Notes under the pieces: generated by a model
What the model saw: only the letters and a program-made list of their open reading frames with translations
What the model was told of the DNA's origin: nothing
Database searches by the model: none
Origin: an uncultured Chlorobiota bacterium
Lineage (GTDB): Bacteria; Bacteroidota; Bacteroidia; Bacteroidales; JAADGE01
DNA: 15,052 nucleotides
Assembly (NCBI GenBank): GCA_947311265.1
Contig: CAMZKQ010000165.1
Location: forward strand, 1-15,052
Direction: 5' to 3'
Position numbers and translations under genes: made by a program
Shown: piece by piece, positions 6,870 through 14,901 of the stretch
Layout of the letters: each line of letters begins with the position of its first letter
Numbering within the stretch: position 1 is the stretch's first letter

Positions 6870-8490
6870 CCGCTTCGGTAATGTTTTCGCCACTTAGCAT
6901 TTTTGCAATTTCGTTCAGGCGTTCGGTATTCGAAAGTATTTTTATATTTGAAGCCACAGAATTATTAGATGCCTCTTTATAAACCAAATAGTGGGTGTCA
7001 GCTTTCGCCGCAATTTGGGGTAAATGTGTAATATCAATAACCTGCATGTTTTCCGACATCAGTTTCATAATATCCCCCATTTTATCGGCAATATCGCCAG
7101 AAACTCCAGTATCTATCTCGTCAAAAATAATGGTAGGTAGGGCGGTTGATTTAGATATTAAGAACTTGATACTGAGCATTAAACGAGAAATTTCTCCCCC
7201 CGAAGCGACACTCGAAATTTCTTGCGGAGCAATATTTTTATTGGCAGAAAATAAAAACTGAATATCATCGCAACCATCAGCAGTAAGCATTTTGCTCTCT
7301 GCCCTTGCAATTATAAATTTAGCATCGGGCATGCCTAAACGAAAAAGTAAACTTGTAATTTCTTTCTCTATTTTAGGAAATACTTTTTGCCGAGCTTTGG
7401 ATATTTTCTCTGCCTGAATTTTAACTTTTTCTTTTGCCGAAGCTACCCATTGCTCTAGTTTTAAAATATTTTCATCATAAGAATTTATATTTTGTAAGCT
7501 ATTTTCCAGCGTATTTTTAATCTCAATAAGTGCTGTATCAGTATCTACTTTATGCTTTTGCATGAGCTGGTATAGCAAGTCTAGGCGTGTAGTGTGTTCA
7601 TTAATAAGTGCCGAATTGTACTGCACATCGCCTGCCAAAGTTTCAATTTCGGCAGATAAATCACTAATTTCAATTTCCAAACTTTTGAGCCTATTTTTTA
7701 GTTCTATTGCTGGGGTATAAAAATTTTCGATGCGGAGCATAGCGGCATGTGCCGCCTGAATTTGAGGCAGAATACTGGTTTCTTCTTCCTGCAAAAGTAA
7801 AAAAGAATGGCTTAGATTTTTCTGAATATCCTCGGCATGGTTTAGGCTTTCTAGCTCATTTTCAATCTGTTTAACTTCGCCTTCGGTAATTTCAGCGGCT
7901 TCTAACTCATTAAACCGGTATTGAAAATAATCAAAATCGGCTTTTGATTTTTCGGCTTCTGCTCGCAATTTTTCTAAGTCAGAAAGTTTGGCTTTGTAAG
8001 CCAAAAAATGTTTTTTATATTTCAGCAAAGCTGAATTTGTACCTGCTGCAGCATCGGTAACTTTTAGCTGAAAACTGAAATTGCCTAGTTCTAAATTTTT
8101 GTGTTGAGAATGAATATCCGAAAGCAAGGGACTTAATTCTTTAAGCACAGAAAGTGTTGATGGTGAGTCATTTACAAATACTCGTGAACGTCCAGAAGCA
8201 CTAATTTCTCGCCTTATAATTAAGGTGTCAAAAAAATCAATATCGTTATCCGAAAAAAAATCTTCTAGACCATAACGGCGAATATCAAAAAAGCCTTCGA
8301 TGGTACATTTTTTCGATTTTTCTTTGAGTACCGAACTGTCTGCACGCTTGCCTAGTAGCAAGGACATTGCACCGAGCAAGATGGATTTTCCGGCACCAGT
8401 TTCGCCTGTAATTACAGAAAATCCGCTTCCAAATTTAATCTCAAGAGCGTCAATTAGGGCGTAGTTGTTTATTGTTAGATTTGTTAGCAC
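6838..8490 (-). CDS. recN: DNA repair protein RecN
   Basis: A 550-residue SMC-like ATPase of double-strand-break repair. The Walker A site GETGAGKS is at residues 29-36, the ABC-type signature ASGGEISRLMLSIK is near 430, and Walker B with the following loop, IIFDEIDTGVSGDIADK, is near 455-470. Between the ATPase halves lies a long, charged, alpha-helical coiled-coil region (about 155-385), as expected for RecN. The start is GTG at 8490: it gives MLTNLTINNYALIDALEIKFG, the normal RecN N-terminus, and nothing longer is needed. The length matches the family, so the protein is complete. The 3' end overlaps mtnA by 32 bases in a tail-to-tail arrangement. No consensus -7 box was found on the minus strand in the 100 bases upstream. 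Confidence 0.96.
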   Translation of the reverse strand: MLTNLTINNYALIDALEIKFGSGFSVITGETGAGKSILLGAMSLLLGKRADSSVLKEKSKKCTIEGFFDIRRYGLEDFFSDNDIDFFDTLIIRREISASGRSRVFVNDSPSTLSVLKELSPLLSDIHSQHKNLELGNFSFQLKVTDAAAGTNSALLKYKKHFLAYKAKLSDLEKLRAEAEKSKADFDYFQYRFNELEAAEITEGEVKQIENELESLNHAEDIQKNLSHSFLLLQEEETSILPQIQAAHAAMLRIENFYTPAIELKNRLKSLEIEISDLSAEIETLAGDVQYNSALINEHTTRLDLLYQLMQKHKVDTDTALIEIKNTLENSLQNINSYDENILKLEQWVASAKEKVKIQAEKISKARQKVFPKIEKEITSLLFRLGMPDAKFIIARAESKMLTADGCDDIQFLFSANKNIAPQEISSVASGGEISRLMLSIKFLISKSTALPTIIFDEIDTGVSGDIADKMGDIMKLMSENMQVIDITHLPQIAAKADTHYLVYKEASNNSVASNIKILSNTERLNEIAKMLSGENITEAAIENAKVLMG

Positions 8491-8516
8491 AATTTTGTTT
8501 TTATAAAAGTCATTTT

Positions 8517-8549
8517 TTTGTAAAAATAGAAGATTTACTGAAATATTTG
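8517..8549 (+). promoter_or_regulatory. Possible promoter of the nucleotidyltransferase gene
   Basis: TTTG at 8517-8520, a 21-base spacer, and AATATTTG at 8542-8549 match the Bacteroidetes consensus with one mismatch (first T of the -7 box). Transcription would start about 35 bases before the ATG at 8592. Given the high T and A content here, a chance match is possible. Confidence 0.35.
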
Positions 8550-8591
8550 TAATCTTTGTAATGATTTTTAAAATTTAAAAAAAATAACTTA

Positions 8592-9185
8592 ATGGAATTA
8601 CAGAATAAATGTTGTGCCATAATTTTGGCTGGCGGAAATTCGAGCAGAATGGGGCAACATAAAGCACTATTGCGATTTAATGATGGTTTTTATTTTTACG
8701 AAAAAATAAGTCTTCAATTTTTAAAATTGGGCTGTAAAAAAGTAATTATTTCAATAAATAGCAATGCTTTTAAGGCGGTAAAAAAGCAAAAAATTAAGAT
8801 TAAAAATATAATTTTTGTTGAAAATAAATACCCCGAAAAGGGGAAGCTATATTCTCTACAATTAGCTCTAAAAGAGGTCGATAAGGGCTTTGGTGCTTTT
8901 GTTCATAATGTCGATAATCCTTTTGTTGAGCTTGCGGATTTAGAGTTGCTCGCTGCGGGTATTTTTGATGCAGATTATTGTGTACCACAATATAAGGGTA
9001 GGGGAGGGCACCCTATTTTGCTTTCTGCAAAAGCGGTAAAAATGGGGCGAGATTTTAACCCCGATTTGGATTTGCGTACATTTATGCACAGTTTAAAACG
9101 AAAAAATTGCCCTACTGATAATGAAAATATACGAGTTAATATAAATACACAGGCGGATTATTTGCGGTATTTTCCGCAGAGTTAG
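8592..9185 (+). CDS. MobA/MocA-like nucleotidyltransferase
   Basis: A 197-residue cytosolic GT-A-fold nucleotidyltransferase. The N-terminal nucleotide-binding signature is IILAGGNSSRMGQHKALLRF (residues 10-29). HNVDNPFV (about 115-122) supplies the metal-binding Asp. YKGRGGHPILL (about 136-146) and the closing VNINTQADYLRY match the MocA-type layout of molybdopterin cytidylyltransferases, which are about the same length (from memory). Known members load CTP or GTP onto molybdopterin or activate small metabolites; which substrate is used here cannot be read from the sequence. No molybdenum-cofactor or xanthine-dehydrogenase gene is nearby, which weakens a specific mocA call. The gene stands alone between recN (divergent) and a deacetylase gene (convergent, with the two stop codons sharing bases 9183-9184). 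Confidence 0.8.
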   Translation: MELQNKCCAIILAGGNSSRMGQHKALLRFNDGFYFYEKISLQFLKLGCKKVIISINSNAFKAVKKQKIKIKNIIFVENKYPEKGKLYSLQLALKEVDKGFGAFVHNVDNPFVELADLELLAAGIFDADYCVPQYKGRGGHPILLSAKAVKMGRDFNPDLDLRTFMHSLKRKNCPTDNENIRVNINTQADYLRYFPQS

Positions 9186-10519
9186 GGTTTTGCAAATGCT
9201 ACAATTTTCTCGTAAACAGGGTTATATTTTTTCCATTCTGGCAAATTAAAATTATTGTTGTGCCAAAGTAGAACAAATTGCCCGTTGTATTTTTTTACTG
9301 TTTTTATTAGCTTTTTAAAAGCTAAATATAGCTCCTCGGGGCTTGGTTCTGTGCGGGCAAGGGCGGTTTCCATGGCAATGAGTGGCTGCTGTTTTAGCTT
9401 GAGCATTTTCCTTGTGAGGATATTAAAAGTGGAGTATTCGTAGCAAGTGCCGCAGCGAAAACCGCCTTGGTGTGTGTAGCTCATCGAGCTGTCGCCTGTT
9501 AGCTTTGCGTCTTCCCAAAGTTGCCATGTTTTTGGGTTTTTAAAGCAGAGGTAGTGCTGTCTGCCTTCGGTGATTTCTGCATGAATAGCCCGTATTCGGG
9601 CTACCTCTGTATTGAACTTATCTTTCTGATTATAAGAGTTTAACGAGGCGTGTAAGCCCACTTTATGCCCCTTTTCTATGATTTTCTTTATGGTTGCCAC
9701 AACTTTCTTATTATCAATATTATACTGTGCATCATCTTCGCCAATTTTGCCGGGGATAAAATAAAAATGGGAGGTTGTGCCATATTTTTCTGATATTTTC
9801 ATTAGGCTATCAAAAGTGTCGAAGGGGTCTTTTTTATTGCCTGTTTTTATGTGCCATATTTTCTTTAACGAGCTGGCTGCTAGGCGTGTGCTTTTGCGTT
9901 TTAGCAAATCGCCACCTACCGATTTTGCTGATGATTTTAAGCCCGAATATTTTTTAAAAAAGTCAATATCGTGGGTTATTTTAACTGAGTATTTATGCTT
10001 ATCTTCCACTTTGTAGCCAAAATGGAGCAGCATTTTCTTTAGCATTTCGGTATATTCGTTTACAATTGGGCGGTGCGAAAAATTGAATTTTACAGCCAGA
10101 TGGTTTTCGTCTGGTAATCGACCTAGTTGGTCTTTGTTGCCTTCTAGTGCTTCTTCCCAGCGGGTGAGCATGAAAAATGCTGATGCAAAAATATCTGCTT
10201 GGCAGGTGATTTTATTTTCAGAAATTTCGGTATTTATATGGCCCCATAAAATGGGGGTTGCTGTGTGGTTTGTAAATTGGCTTTCAAAAGATTTTACTGC
10301 GTTGGGGATGTTTTCTTTTTTTATATAATTTCGGCTGCCTAGTTTAGAAAAAAAACTGTCGGAGAAAATAATTAATTTATTATTTGGCAAAATTATTTTC
10401 CAATCTACCCCGTCTTTTATTTCGATATTAATAGGGATATTTAGAAATTCGGTAAATAAAATGTGTAGGATATATTTTTTTTCGGGCAGGAAATAAGGGG
10501 GGATTTTAATTTTTAGCAT
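9182..10519 (-). CDS. Polysaccharide deacetylase with N-terminal DUF7033-type domain
   Basis: A 445-residue protein of a family common in Bacteroidota. Numbered from the chosen start, residues 1-175 form the N-terminal domain, including DIFASAFFMLTRWEEAL (about 109-125). A NodB-like domain follows: ITHDIDFF (about 181-188; the D-x-D pair replaces the DD of classical CE4 enzymes), the barrel strand TTSHFYFIPG, GLHASLNSY with the metal-ligand His290, and GGFRCGTCYEYSTFN as motif 3. The likely role is deacetylation of a cell-envelope or exported glycan; the substrate is unknown. I start at the ATG at 10519 because MLKIKIPPYFLPEKKYI is the usual family N-terminus, and the TTG 23 codons upstream (10588) lies inside the predicted -7 box at 10586-10593. 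The end overlaps the stop of the nucleotidyltransferase gene. The two CE4-like proteins in the window are clearly different subfamilies, not a duplication. Confidence 0.82.
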   Translation of the reverse strand: MLKIKIPPYFLPEKKYILHILFTEFLNIPINIEIKDGVDWKIILPNNKLIIFSDSFFSKLGSRNYIKKENIPNAVKSFESQFTNHTATPILWGHINTEISENKITCQADIFASAFFMLTRWEEALEGNKDQLGRLPDENHLAVKFNFSHRPIVNEYTEMLKKMLLHFGYKVEDKHKYSVKITHDIDFFKKYSGLKSSAKSVGGDLLKRKSTRLAASSLKKIWHIKTGNKKDPFDTFDSLMKISEKYGTTSHFYFIPGKIGEDDAQYNIDNKKVVATIKKIIEKGHKVGLHASLNSYNQKDKFNTEVARIRAIHAEITEGRQHYLCFKNPKTWQLWEDAKLTGDSSMSYTHQGGFRCGTCYEYSTFNILTRKMLKLKQQPLIAMETALARTEPSPEELYLAFKKLIKTVKKYNGQFVLLWHNNNFNLPEWKKYNPVYEKIVAFAKP

Positions 10520-10585
10520 CAAAAAAGGGTTTGTTTTATGAGGTAAGCAGAAAATAAAGTCTGATTGGGTAGGCTTTATGTATTG

Positions 10586-10593
10586 CAAACTTA
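10586..10593 (-). promoter_or_regulatory. Probable -7 box for the DUF7033-type deacetylase gene
   Basis: Read on the minus strand this is TAAGTTTG, a full TAnnTTTG match. The start of transcription would be near 10579, giving a leader of about 60 bases to the ATG at 10519. No TTG is found about 20 bases upstream, so the -33 half is missing or weak. Confidence 0.42.
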
Positions 10594-10764
10594 ACTTATT
10601 TTTTTCAAAAATAAAATAAAATTTTATTGCTCATTGTTTAGGGCTATTCTGTAGGAAAAGCTAACTTGCAAGTCTTAATTTATACCTCAAAAAAAATCGA
10701 GATATACTTTTTATTGACTTTGTAACGTTTTTTTTGTAGGTTTTAAAATCAGTAAAATAAAAAA

Positions 10765-12201
10765 ATGAAATTAATAATAGGACTATTTTTTAGTGGTTTA
10801 TTTTTTACGACAAGTTTGTTTTCGCAAAATGTAAAAATTAGTGGAAATTCTAGGACTTATGCTGGGGATACGCTCTATTTTTATACTTATGCGGAATATA
10901 TTACAAAAAAGAAGACCTCGCTAGGTACTGCTGTTGTTGATTCGTTGGGTAATTTTTCTGTTAATTTTGAAATACCAGAAACCCTTTGTGCTTATATTGA
11001 TTTGGAGGTATTTAGGGGTAAATTATTTTTGGAAAAAGGCAAGTGGTATAAAATTGTTTTTCCTCAAAAAATAAAAAAAACGAAGCGGGAATTGCTGAAT
11101 CCTTTTTTTGTTCCTCAAGAATTTTATGTGCGGGTACTCAATTATGGCAAGGAGGATTTAAACTCTAAAATTAAGTTGCTCAATAGTTTATATAACGAAA
11201 AATTATCGCGCCTATATGTGGGATATACGGGGAAAGTAAGCCCTAAAAAAACAGAGCAAGCGATTAAAGAAATTAATGATAGTTTGCCAAAGGGGGGCAG
11301 TTTATTTTTCAAAGGGTATAAAAAATATACGATTGCAGTTATGCGATATATAACGTATCAGCATGATTTTGAAGGAGTTATGGGGAGGAGTTTTAATAAC
11401 AAACCGTTATATAAAAACCCAAGTTATAATGCTGCTTTTGAGCAAGTTGTGGGCAATTATTTTGAAAAATCAACAGGGACTACCGAACTTATTGAACTAC
11501 TAACTAAAGAAAAAAGTTGGGATAAATTGGATAAAAAGTTAAGTGGGCAAGCGGCTTTTGCAAATACTGCTTTTCGAGAATTAGTATTGATAAAGGCACT
11601 TTACAATACCTTTTATAAAGATTATGTTTTACGAAATGTTTGCCTTTCGGTACTTAAAGAAGCAGAAAGTAAGGCTAAAAATCCTGAAAATAGAAAAATT
11701 GCGGCTAATATTATAGAGAAAATAGGGACACTTTTGCCTGGTAATTCTGCTCCTGAAATTTTTTTAGATGATGCTAATGGGGAACAGTTTACATTGAATA
11801 AAAAGGCGGGGAAGTTTATTTATCTTAATTTTTATGAGAAGGGTAATTATGTTTGCCAAAAAGAAATTAGCTTGCTCGATGCAATTTATAAGCAAAATAT
11901 AGATTTGCTAGAAATAGTTACAGTATGGTCGGGGGGGAGCGAGGCAGAAATGAAAGCGATGATTAAAGCCAAAAAATATGGCTGGACTTTTTTGTATGCC
12001 CCTGAAAATGAAGGTATTTATAAGGATTATCAAATTGCTGTAAAGCCGCATTATTTGCTAATTCACCCAGAGGGGTATTTATTGTATATGACTGCCCCTA
12101 GCCCGGCAGAGCATTTTGAGCCATTGTATTATGCGGCTTATCAAAAATGGAAAAGAGAGCTTACTCGTAGAAAAAATCATAGTGGGCTAGACCAAAACTA
12201 A
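10765..12201 (+). CDS. TlpA-like thioredoxin-fold exported protein with altered active site
   Basis: A 478-residue secreted protein. A signal peptide ends in LFSQ near residue 20. Residues about 22-100 form a beta-rich DUF4369-like domain (KISGNSRTYAGDTLYFYTY, then VVDSLGNFSVNFEI). Residues 110-320 are a helical middle region with no recognised motif. A C-terminal thioredoxin-like domain (about 325-470) opens with PGNSAPEIFLDDANGEQFTL, the usual TlpA/AhpC entry, and ends with VKPHYLLIHPEGYLLY, which holds the expected cis-proline. In place of a WCxxC centre it has NFYEKGNYVCQKEI: Asn361 sits where the reactive first Cys should be and only Cys364 remains. It is therefore unlikely to be a normal disulfide reductase or oxidase; a binding, chaperone or single-cysteine role is possible. 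The domain layout is known from Bacteroidota periplasmic or outer-membrane TlpA-like proteins. It starts at an ATG after an A-rich leader identical over 15 bases to that of mtnA. Confidence 0.72.
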   Translation: MKLIIGLFFSGLFFTTSLFSQNVKISGNSRTYAGDTLYFYTYAEYITKKKTSLGTAVVDSLGNFSVNFEIPETLCAYIDLEVFRGKLFLEKGKWYKIVFPQKIKKTKRELLNPFFVPQEFYVRVLNYGKEDLNSKIKLLNSLYNEKLSRLYVGYTGKVSPKKTEQAIKEINDSLPKGGSLFFKGYKKYTIAVMRYITYQHDFEGVMGRSFNNKPLYKNPSYNAAFEQVVGNYFEKSTGTTELIELLTKEKSWDKLDKKLSGQAAFANTAFRELVLIKALYNTFYKDYVLRNVCLSVLKEAESKAKNPENRKIAANIIEKIGTLLPGNSAPEIFLDDANGEQFTLNKKAGKFIYLNFYEKGNYVCQKEISLLDAIYKQNIDLLEIVTVWSGGSEAEMKAMIKAKKYGWTFLYAPENEGIYKDYQIAVKPHYLLIHPEGYLLYMTAPSPAEHFEPLYYAAYQKWKRELTRRKNHSGLDQN

Positions 12202-12225
12202 GCCGCTATTTGGGGCGGTTGTTTT
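12194..12225. terminator. Hairpin between two convergent genes, probable terminator
   Basis: AGCCGC (12201-12206) pairs with GCGGTT (12215-12220) around an 8-base loop, with one G-U pair. Past a two-base bulge the stem continues as AAAAC (12194-12198) with GTTTT (12221-12225). It covers the stop of the TlpA-like gene and reaches the stop of the opposing response-regulator gene at 12224-12226, so it can serve either strand. The U-tract is short, so termination strength is uncertain. Confidence 0.55.
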
Positions 12226-13144
12226 AATCAAAAAAAACAGAGGGGTGCTGGTGCTTTTCGTTTTGGCAACTGTAGTATTTTTTAACACGTACAGTATTAC
12301 CTTTTCCGGAGTATTCAATTTCGTCGAATAAAAAACTTGAAATAAAGATGCCTCTACCATTGAGCTCCATTATGTTTTCAGCAGCTGTAGGGTCGGGCAA
12401 GTTTTCCCAATCGAAGCCATTGCCATCGTCAGTAATCTCCCATTCGCAGCCCGTTTTATCTTTGGTGAAGTCGATGGTAATTCCTCGGGACGCAAGTCGT
12501 TCGTCTTCCATTTTACTTTGGTAAAGTGCTTCTAGCTGATTGTTTTCTAGGGCTTTAGTTTTATCTTTTAGGCTAATTTCGAGGTTGCCATGCTCAAAAG
12601 CATTGGTAATTAATTCGACCAATCCTAGTTCGGTGTTTATTCGGTCGTTATTATTGAGGTTGCATACCGTTTCGATAAGTAATCTATCTACTATTTGAGG
12701 GATTTTTTTTATATCTGTTTTAAAAACGATTCTAAATTTTTTGTATAAGATGTTGCCAAGTGGGGTGGTATTACTGCTTTTGCTGCCTAATATTGCTTTG
12801 TATTTTTTGAGTAGTGGTAATAAATTCATTGCCTCGACAGGTTTTTTTAGGTAGTTGCTTGCCCCCAAGTGGAAGGCTTTTATAGAGTTGTCTTGGCTGC
12901 CTAAAACGGTAGTGATAATTATGATTGTTTCAGGGTTCTGCTCAAAAATTTTTTCAATCATTTCAAGCCCATCCATTACGGGCATTTGTATGTCCGAGAT
13001 AACTAGGTCGGGCTGAAATTCTTTAAAAACAGAAAGCCCATCAAGCCCATTTATTGCAGAGCGATACTGGTAACCATTTTCGGCTAGCATGTTTTCAAGA
13101 AATATTCTTGAAGAGGTATCGTCTTCAACTATCAGGATTTTCAT
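12224..13144 (-). CDS. Response regulator: REC domain fused to RsbW-like HATPase domain
   Basis: A 306-residue cytosolic signalling protein. Residues 1-118 are a full receiver domain: acidic pair Asp8/Asp9, phosphoacceptor Asp51 in DLVISDIQMPVMDG, Thr79, and Lys101 before Pro102. Residues about 135-295 are a GHKL ATPase of the anti-sigma-factor serine-kinase (RsbW/SpoIIAB) type, with an N-box ELGLVELITNAFEHGN (Glu177, Asn181), a G1 box ITDDGNGFDW (237-246) and a G2 region NGRGIFISSFLFDEI. There is no histidine phosphoacceptor domain, so it is not a hybrid histidine kinase. The layout suggests that phosphorylation of the receiver controls serine/threonine phosphorylation or binding of a STAS-type partner. 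No histidine kinase, STAS protein, PP2C phosphatase or sigma factor is in the window. The ATG at 13144 follows the upstream M23 gene by 2 bases in its unshifted frame, or 48 bases after the restored stop, so the two are probably cotranscribed. Confidence 0.87.
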   Translation of the reverse strand: MKILIVEDDTSSRIFLENMLAENGYQYRSAINGLDGLSVFKEFQPDLVISDIQMPVMDGLEMIEKIFEQNPETIIIITTVLGSQDNSIKAFHLGASNYLKKPVEAMNLLPLLKKYKAILGSKSSNTTPLGNILYKKFRIVFKTDIKKIPQIVDRLLIETVCNLNNNDRINTELGLVELITNAFEHGNLEISLKDKTKALENNQLEALYQSKMEDERLASRGITIDFTKDKTGCEWEITDDGNGFDWENLPDPTAAENIMELNGRGIFISSFLFDEIEYSGKGNTVRVKKYYSCQNEKHQHPSVFFD

Positions 13145-13146
13145 AT

Positions 13147-14901
13147 TTAATAATTTGGTACAAGGCTATTTCTTTTTGCAAAGTTGTGCAATTTATTTAA
13201 AAAAAGTTGATTTGAAAACTGCTTGGTTGTTTTTTTTATCGGTAAGCACAATTTTAAGTTCATGATTTTGCCCAAATTTAATATTATTATCGAAGATATA
13301 AAAAATAGTTTGTTTTTTCCGTCGAACTGAAACAGTACCCATTGCCCATCAATATAGCCATTGTAGCTTTCTACTCCAGAAAGGTTATCGGTTACTTTAA
13401 ATGCAATTTTATTGCCTACTTTTTTATTTGTCCCTTTGGTGAATTTTTTTGGTTTTATTTTTGGTGGCACAGTATCTGCCATAAGGGTAAATTTTCCGAA
13501 ATTTTTACTTTTTCCTGTAAAAAAGCCGTCGATATACTTGGCATCTACCCAAGAAATTCCGCCTTTGGGCGAGATGTAAACAATAGATGTTTTTTTGAGC
13601 AGGTTAGGCGGTATCCCTTTTGCTCTAAGAGAAACCGTTAGTGCTTTGTGTATTGGTTCGTTATTATTATGCACATGAAAAATGGAGCTTTGGAATCTTT
13701 TTTGCGTTGTTTTTTCTTCGTAGTAGTTTAAGCAAATATTTTTGTATAGTGAGTTTTTTGTTATTGTGAGCCTAAAATCGGGTTCAATAATAGAGTGGGT
13801 TTTATCAAATTTTACGTCAGACTTGCAAGCTGTGTGTGTTGTTTTTTTAGGTTGTTTTTTACTTTTGGCATAAAAGCGAAGTGTCGTTTTATTATGATAA
13901 AAATCGCTAATTATAATTTCTATTTTGTGGGTTTTGTTATCGTTAAAATAAAAGCCTTCGTGTTTTTTTTCGTATATTCGGAGTGTGTTTCCTGGTTCGG
14001 AGTAGCATTTTTGTAATCTCTTTTTATTTTCTTTATAGTAGGGGTAATCTATGAGGCTATTTATGGCTCTAGATTGGTTAAAAAAGAGTCCTCTCATTTT
14101 ATGTTTATAGACTAATTGCCCATCAATTTTTAACTCGCTTTGGAAAATCCCACATTTATTATGTACACTACTCATGTAGTCGTTGGCAGAAAATGAAAAG
14201 CCTATTTTTCCTGAAACGCTTACTGTTTTTCCTTGGGTTGTGAATAAACGCCCTTGCCCTTTTGTTTTTAGGTAGTTGGGGCTATTTTTACCGTTCACTT
14301 TTGAACTTTTGGTAAGTGGGTAAATGCCTACTGTCAAAAATTTGGGGCGAATATTGTCTTGAATAGTGAAGCCAAAAAGTGCTGGGTTCAGCACTTCTTC
14401 GGTAAGGGTATTTCTGATTTCAAAATGTAGGTGAGTACCGAAGGAGTGCCCTGTATTTCCGGCATAGCCAATAATTTCACCTTGTTTAAATCTGAGTTCT
14501 TCGGGCTGGGGATATAGGTTAATTTTAAAGCTTTGCTTTTGGTATTGCTGCTGCTTTACATACTGTGCTACTTTTTTTGAGTATCTGTTTAAATGCCCAT
14601 AAACAGTAGTGTACCCGTTGGGGTGGGCAATGTATAGTGCATTTCCATAGCCCCAAGGCGAAACGGAAATCCGGGCGACATACCCATCGGCAGGGGCATA
14701 TAAAGCTGTGCCTGTGTGTGGCACTTTTATATCTATTCCGGTGTGAAAATGGTTGGCACGTAGCTCGCCAAAATTGCTAGATATTTGAATTTTTTTTTTT
14801 GTTGGCGAAATAAAATAATCTTTAGCCAGTTCTTGTGCAAAGAGCAAGCTGGGTAGCTGAAATAGTAGTAGTAGTGAGGTGTATCGTAAATGTACTTGCA
14901 T
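13147..14901 (-). CDS. M23 family metallopeptidase with a frameshifted C-terminus
   Basis: An exported zinc peptidase that probably cuts peptidoglycan cross-bridges; the open frame codes for 584 residues. A signal peptide ends in LLFAQ near residue 23. The catalytic domain (about 30-180) has zinc ligands His53 and Asp57 in HFHTGID, then GYGNALYIAHPNGYTTVYGHL, GNTGHSFGTHLHFEIR with His157 and His159, and NPALFGF. All active-site residues are present, so it should be a working enzyme. Residues 180-520 are the beta-rich extension usual in Bacteroidota members. After GYIDGQWVLFQFDGKNKLFF the reading becomes unlike the family. Inserting one T in the T6 run (A6 at 13300-13305 on the plus strand) gives YIFDNNIKFGQNHELKIVL, then TDKKNNQAVFKSTFFK and a stop at 13193-13195, a 569-residue protein with a normal-looking beta-strand end. 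This is a sequencing error, a real indel or slippage. Confidence 0.85.
   Translation of the reverse strand: MQVHLRYTSLLLLFQLPSLLFAQELAKDYFISPTKKKIQISSNFGELRANHFHTGIDIKVPHTGTALYAPADGYVARISVSPWGYGNALYIAHPNGYTTVYGHLNRYSKKVAQYVKQQQYQKQSFKINLYPQPEELRFKQGEIIGYAGNTGHSFGTHLHFEIRNTLTEEVLNPALFGFTIQDNIRPKFLTVGIYPLTKSSKVNGKNSPNYLKTKGQGRLFTTQGKTVSVSGKIGFSFSANDYMSSVHNKCGIFQSELKIDGQLVYKHKMRGLFFNQSRAINSLIDYPYYKENKKRLQKCYSEPGNTLRIYEKKHEGFYFNDNKTHKIEIIISDFYHNKTTLRFYAKSKKQPKKTTHTACKSDVKFDKTHSIIEPDFRLTITKNSLYKNICLNYYEEKTTQKRFQSSIFHVHNNNEPIHKALTVSLRAKGIPPNLLKKTSIVYISPKGGISWVDAKYIDGFFTGKSKNFGKFTLMADTVPPKIKPKKFTKGTNKKVGNKIAFKVTDNLSGVESYNGYIDGQWVLFQFDGKNKLFFISSIIILNLGKIMNLKLCLPIKKTTKQFSNQLFLNKLHNFAKRNSLVPNY

Noticed and set aside
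9182..10519. Second deacetylase as a recent duplicate of the first (4737-5753)
   Set aside because: The two differ in length, N-terminal domain and every catalytic motif; they are different subfamilies.
10520..10588. Earlier TTG start for the DUF7033-type deacetylase
   Set aside because: The TTG lies inside the predicted -7 box, and the 23 extra residues precede the usual family N-terminus.
13795..14016. Plus-strand open frame inside the M23 gene with hydrophobic, Phe/Val-rich reading
   Set aside because: It is the antisense shadow of a Lys/Asn-rich coding stretch; such shadows look membrane-like by composition alone.
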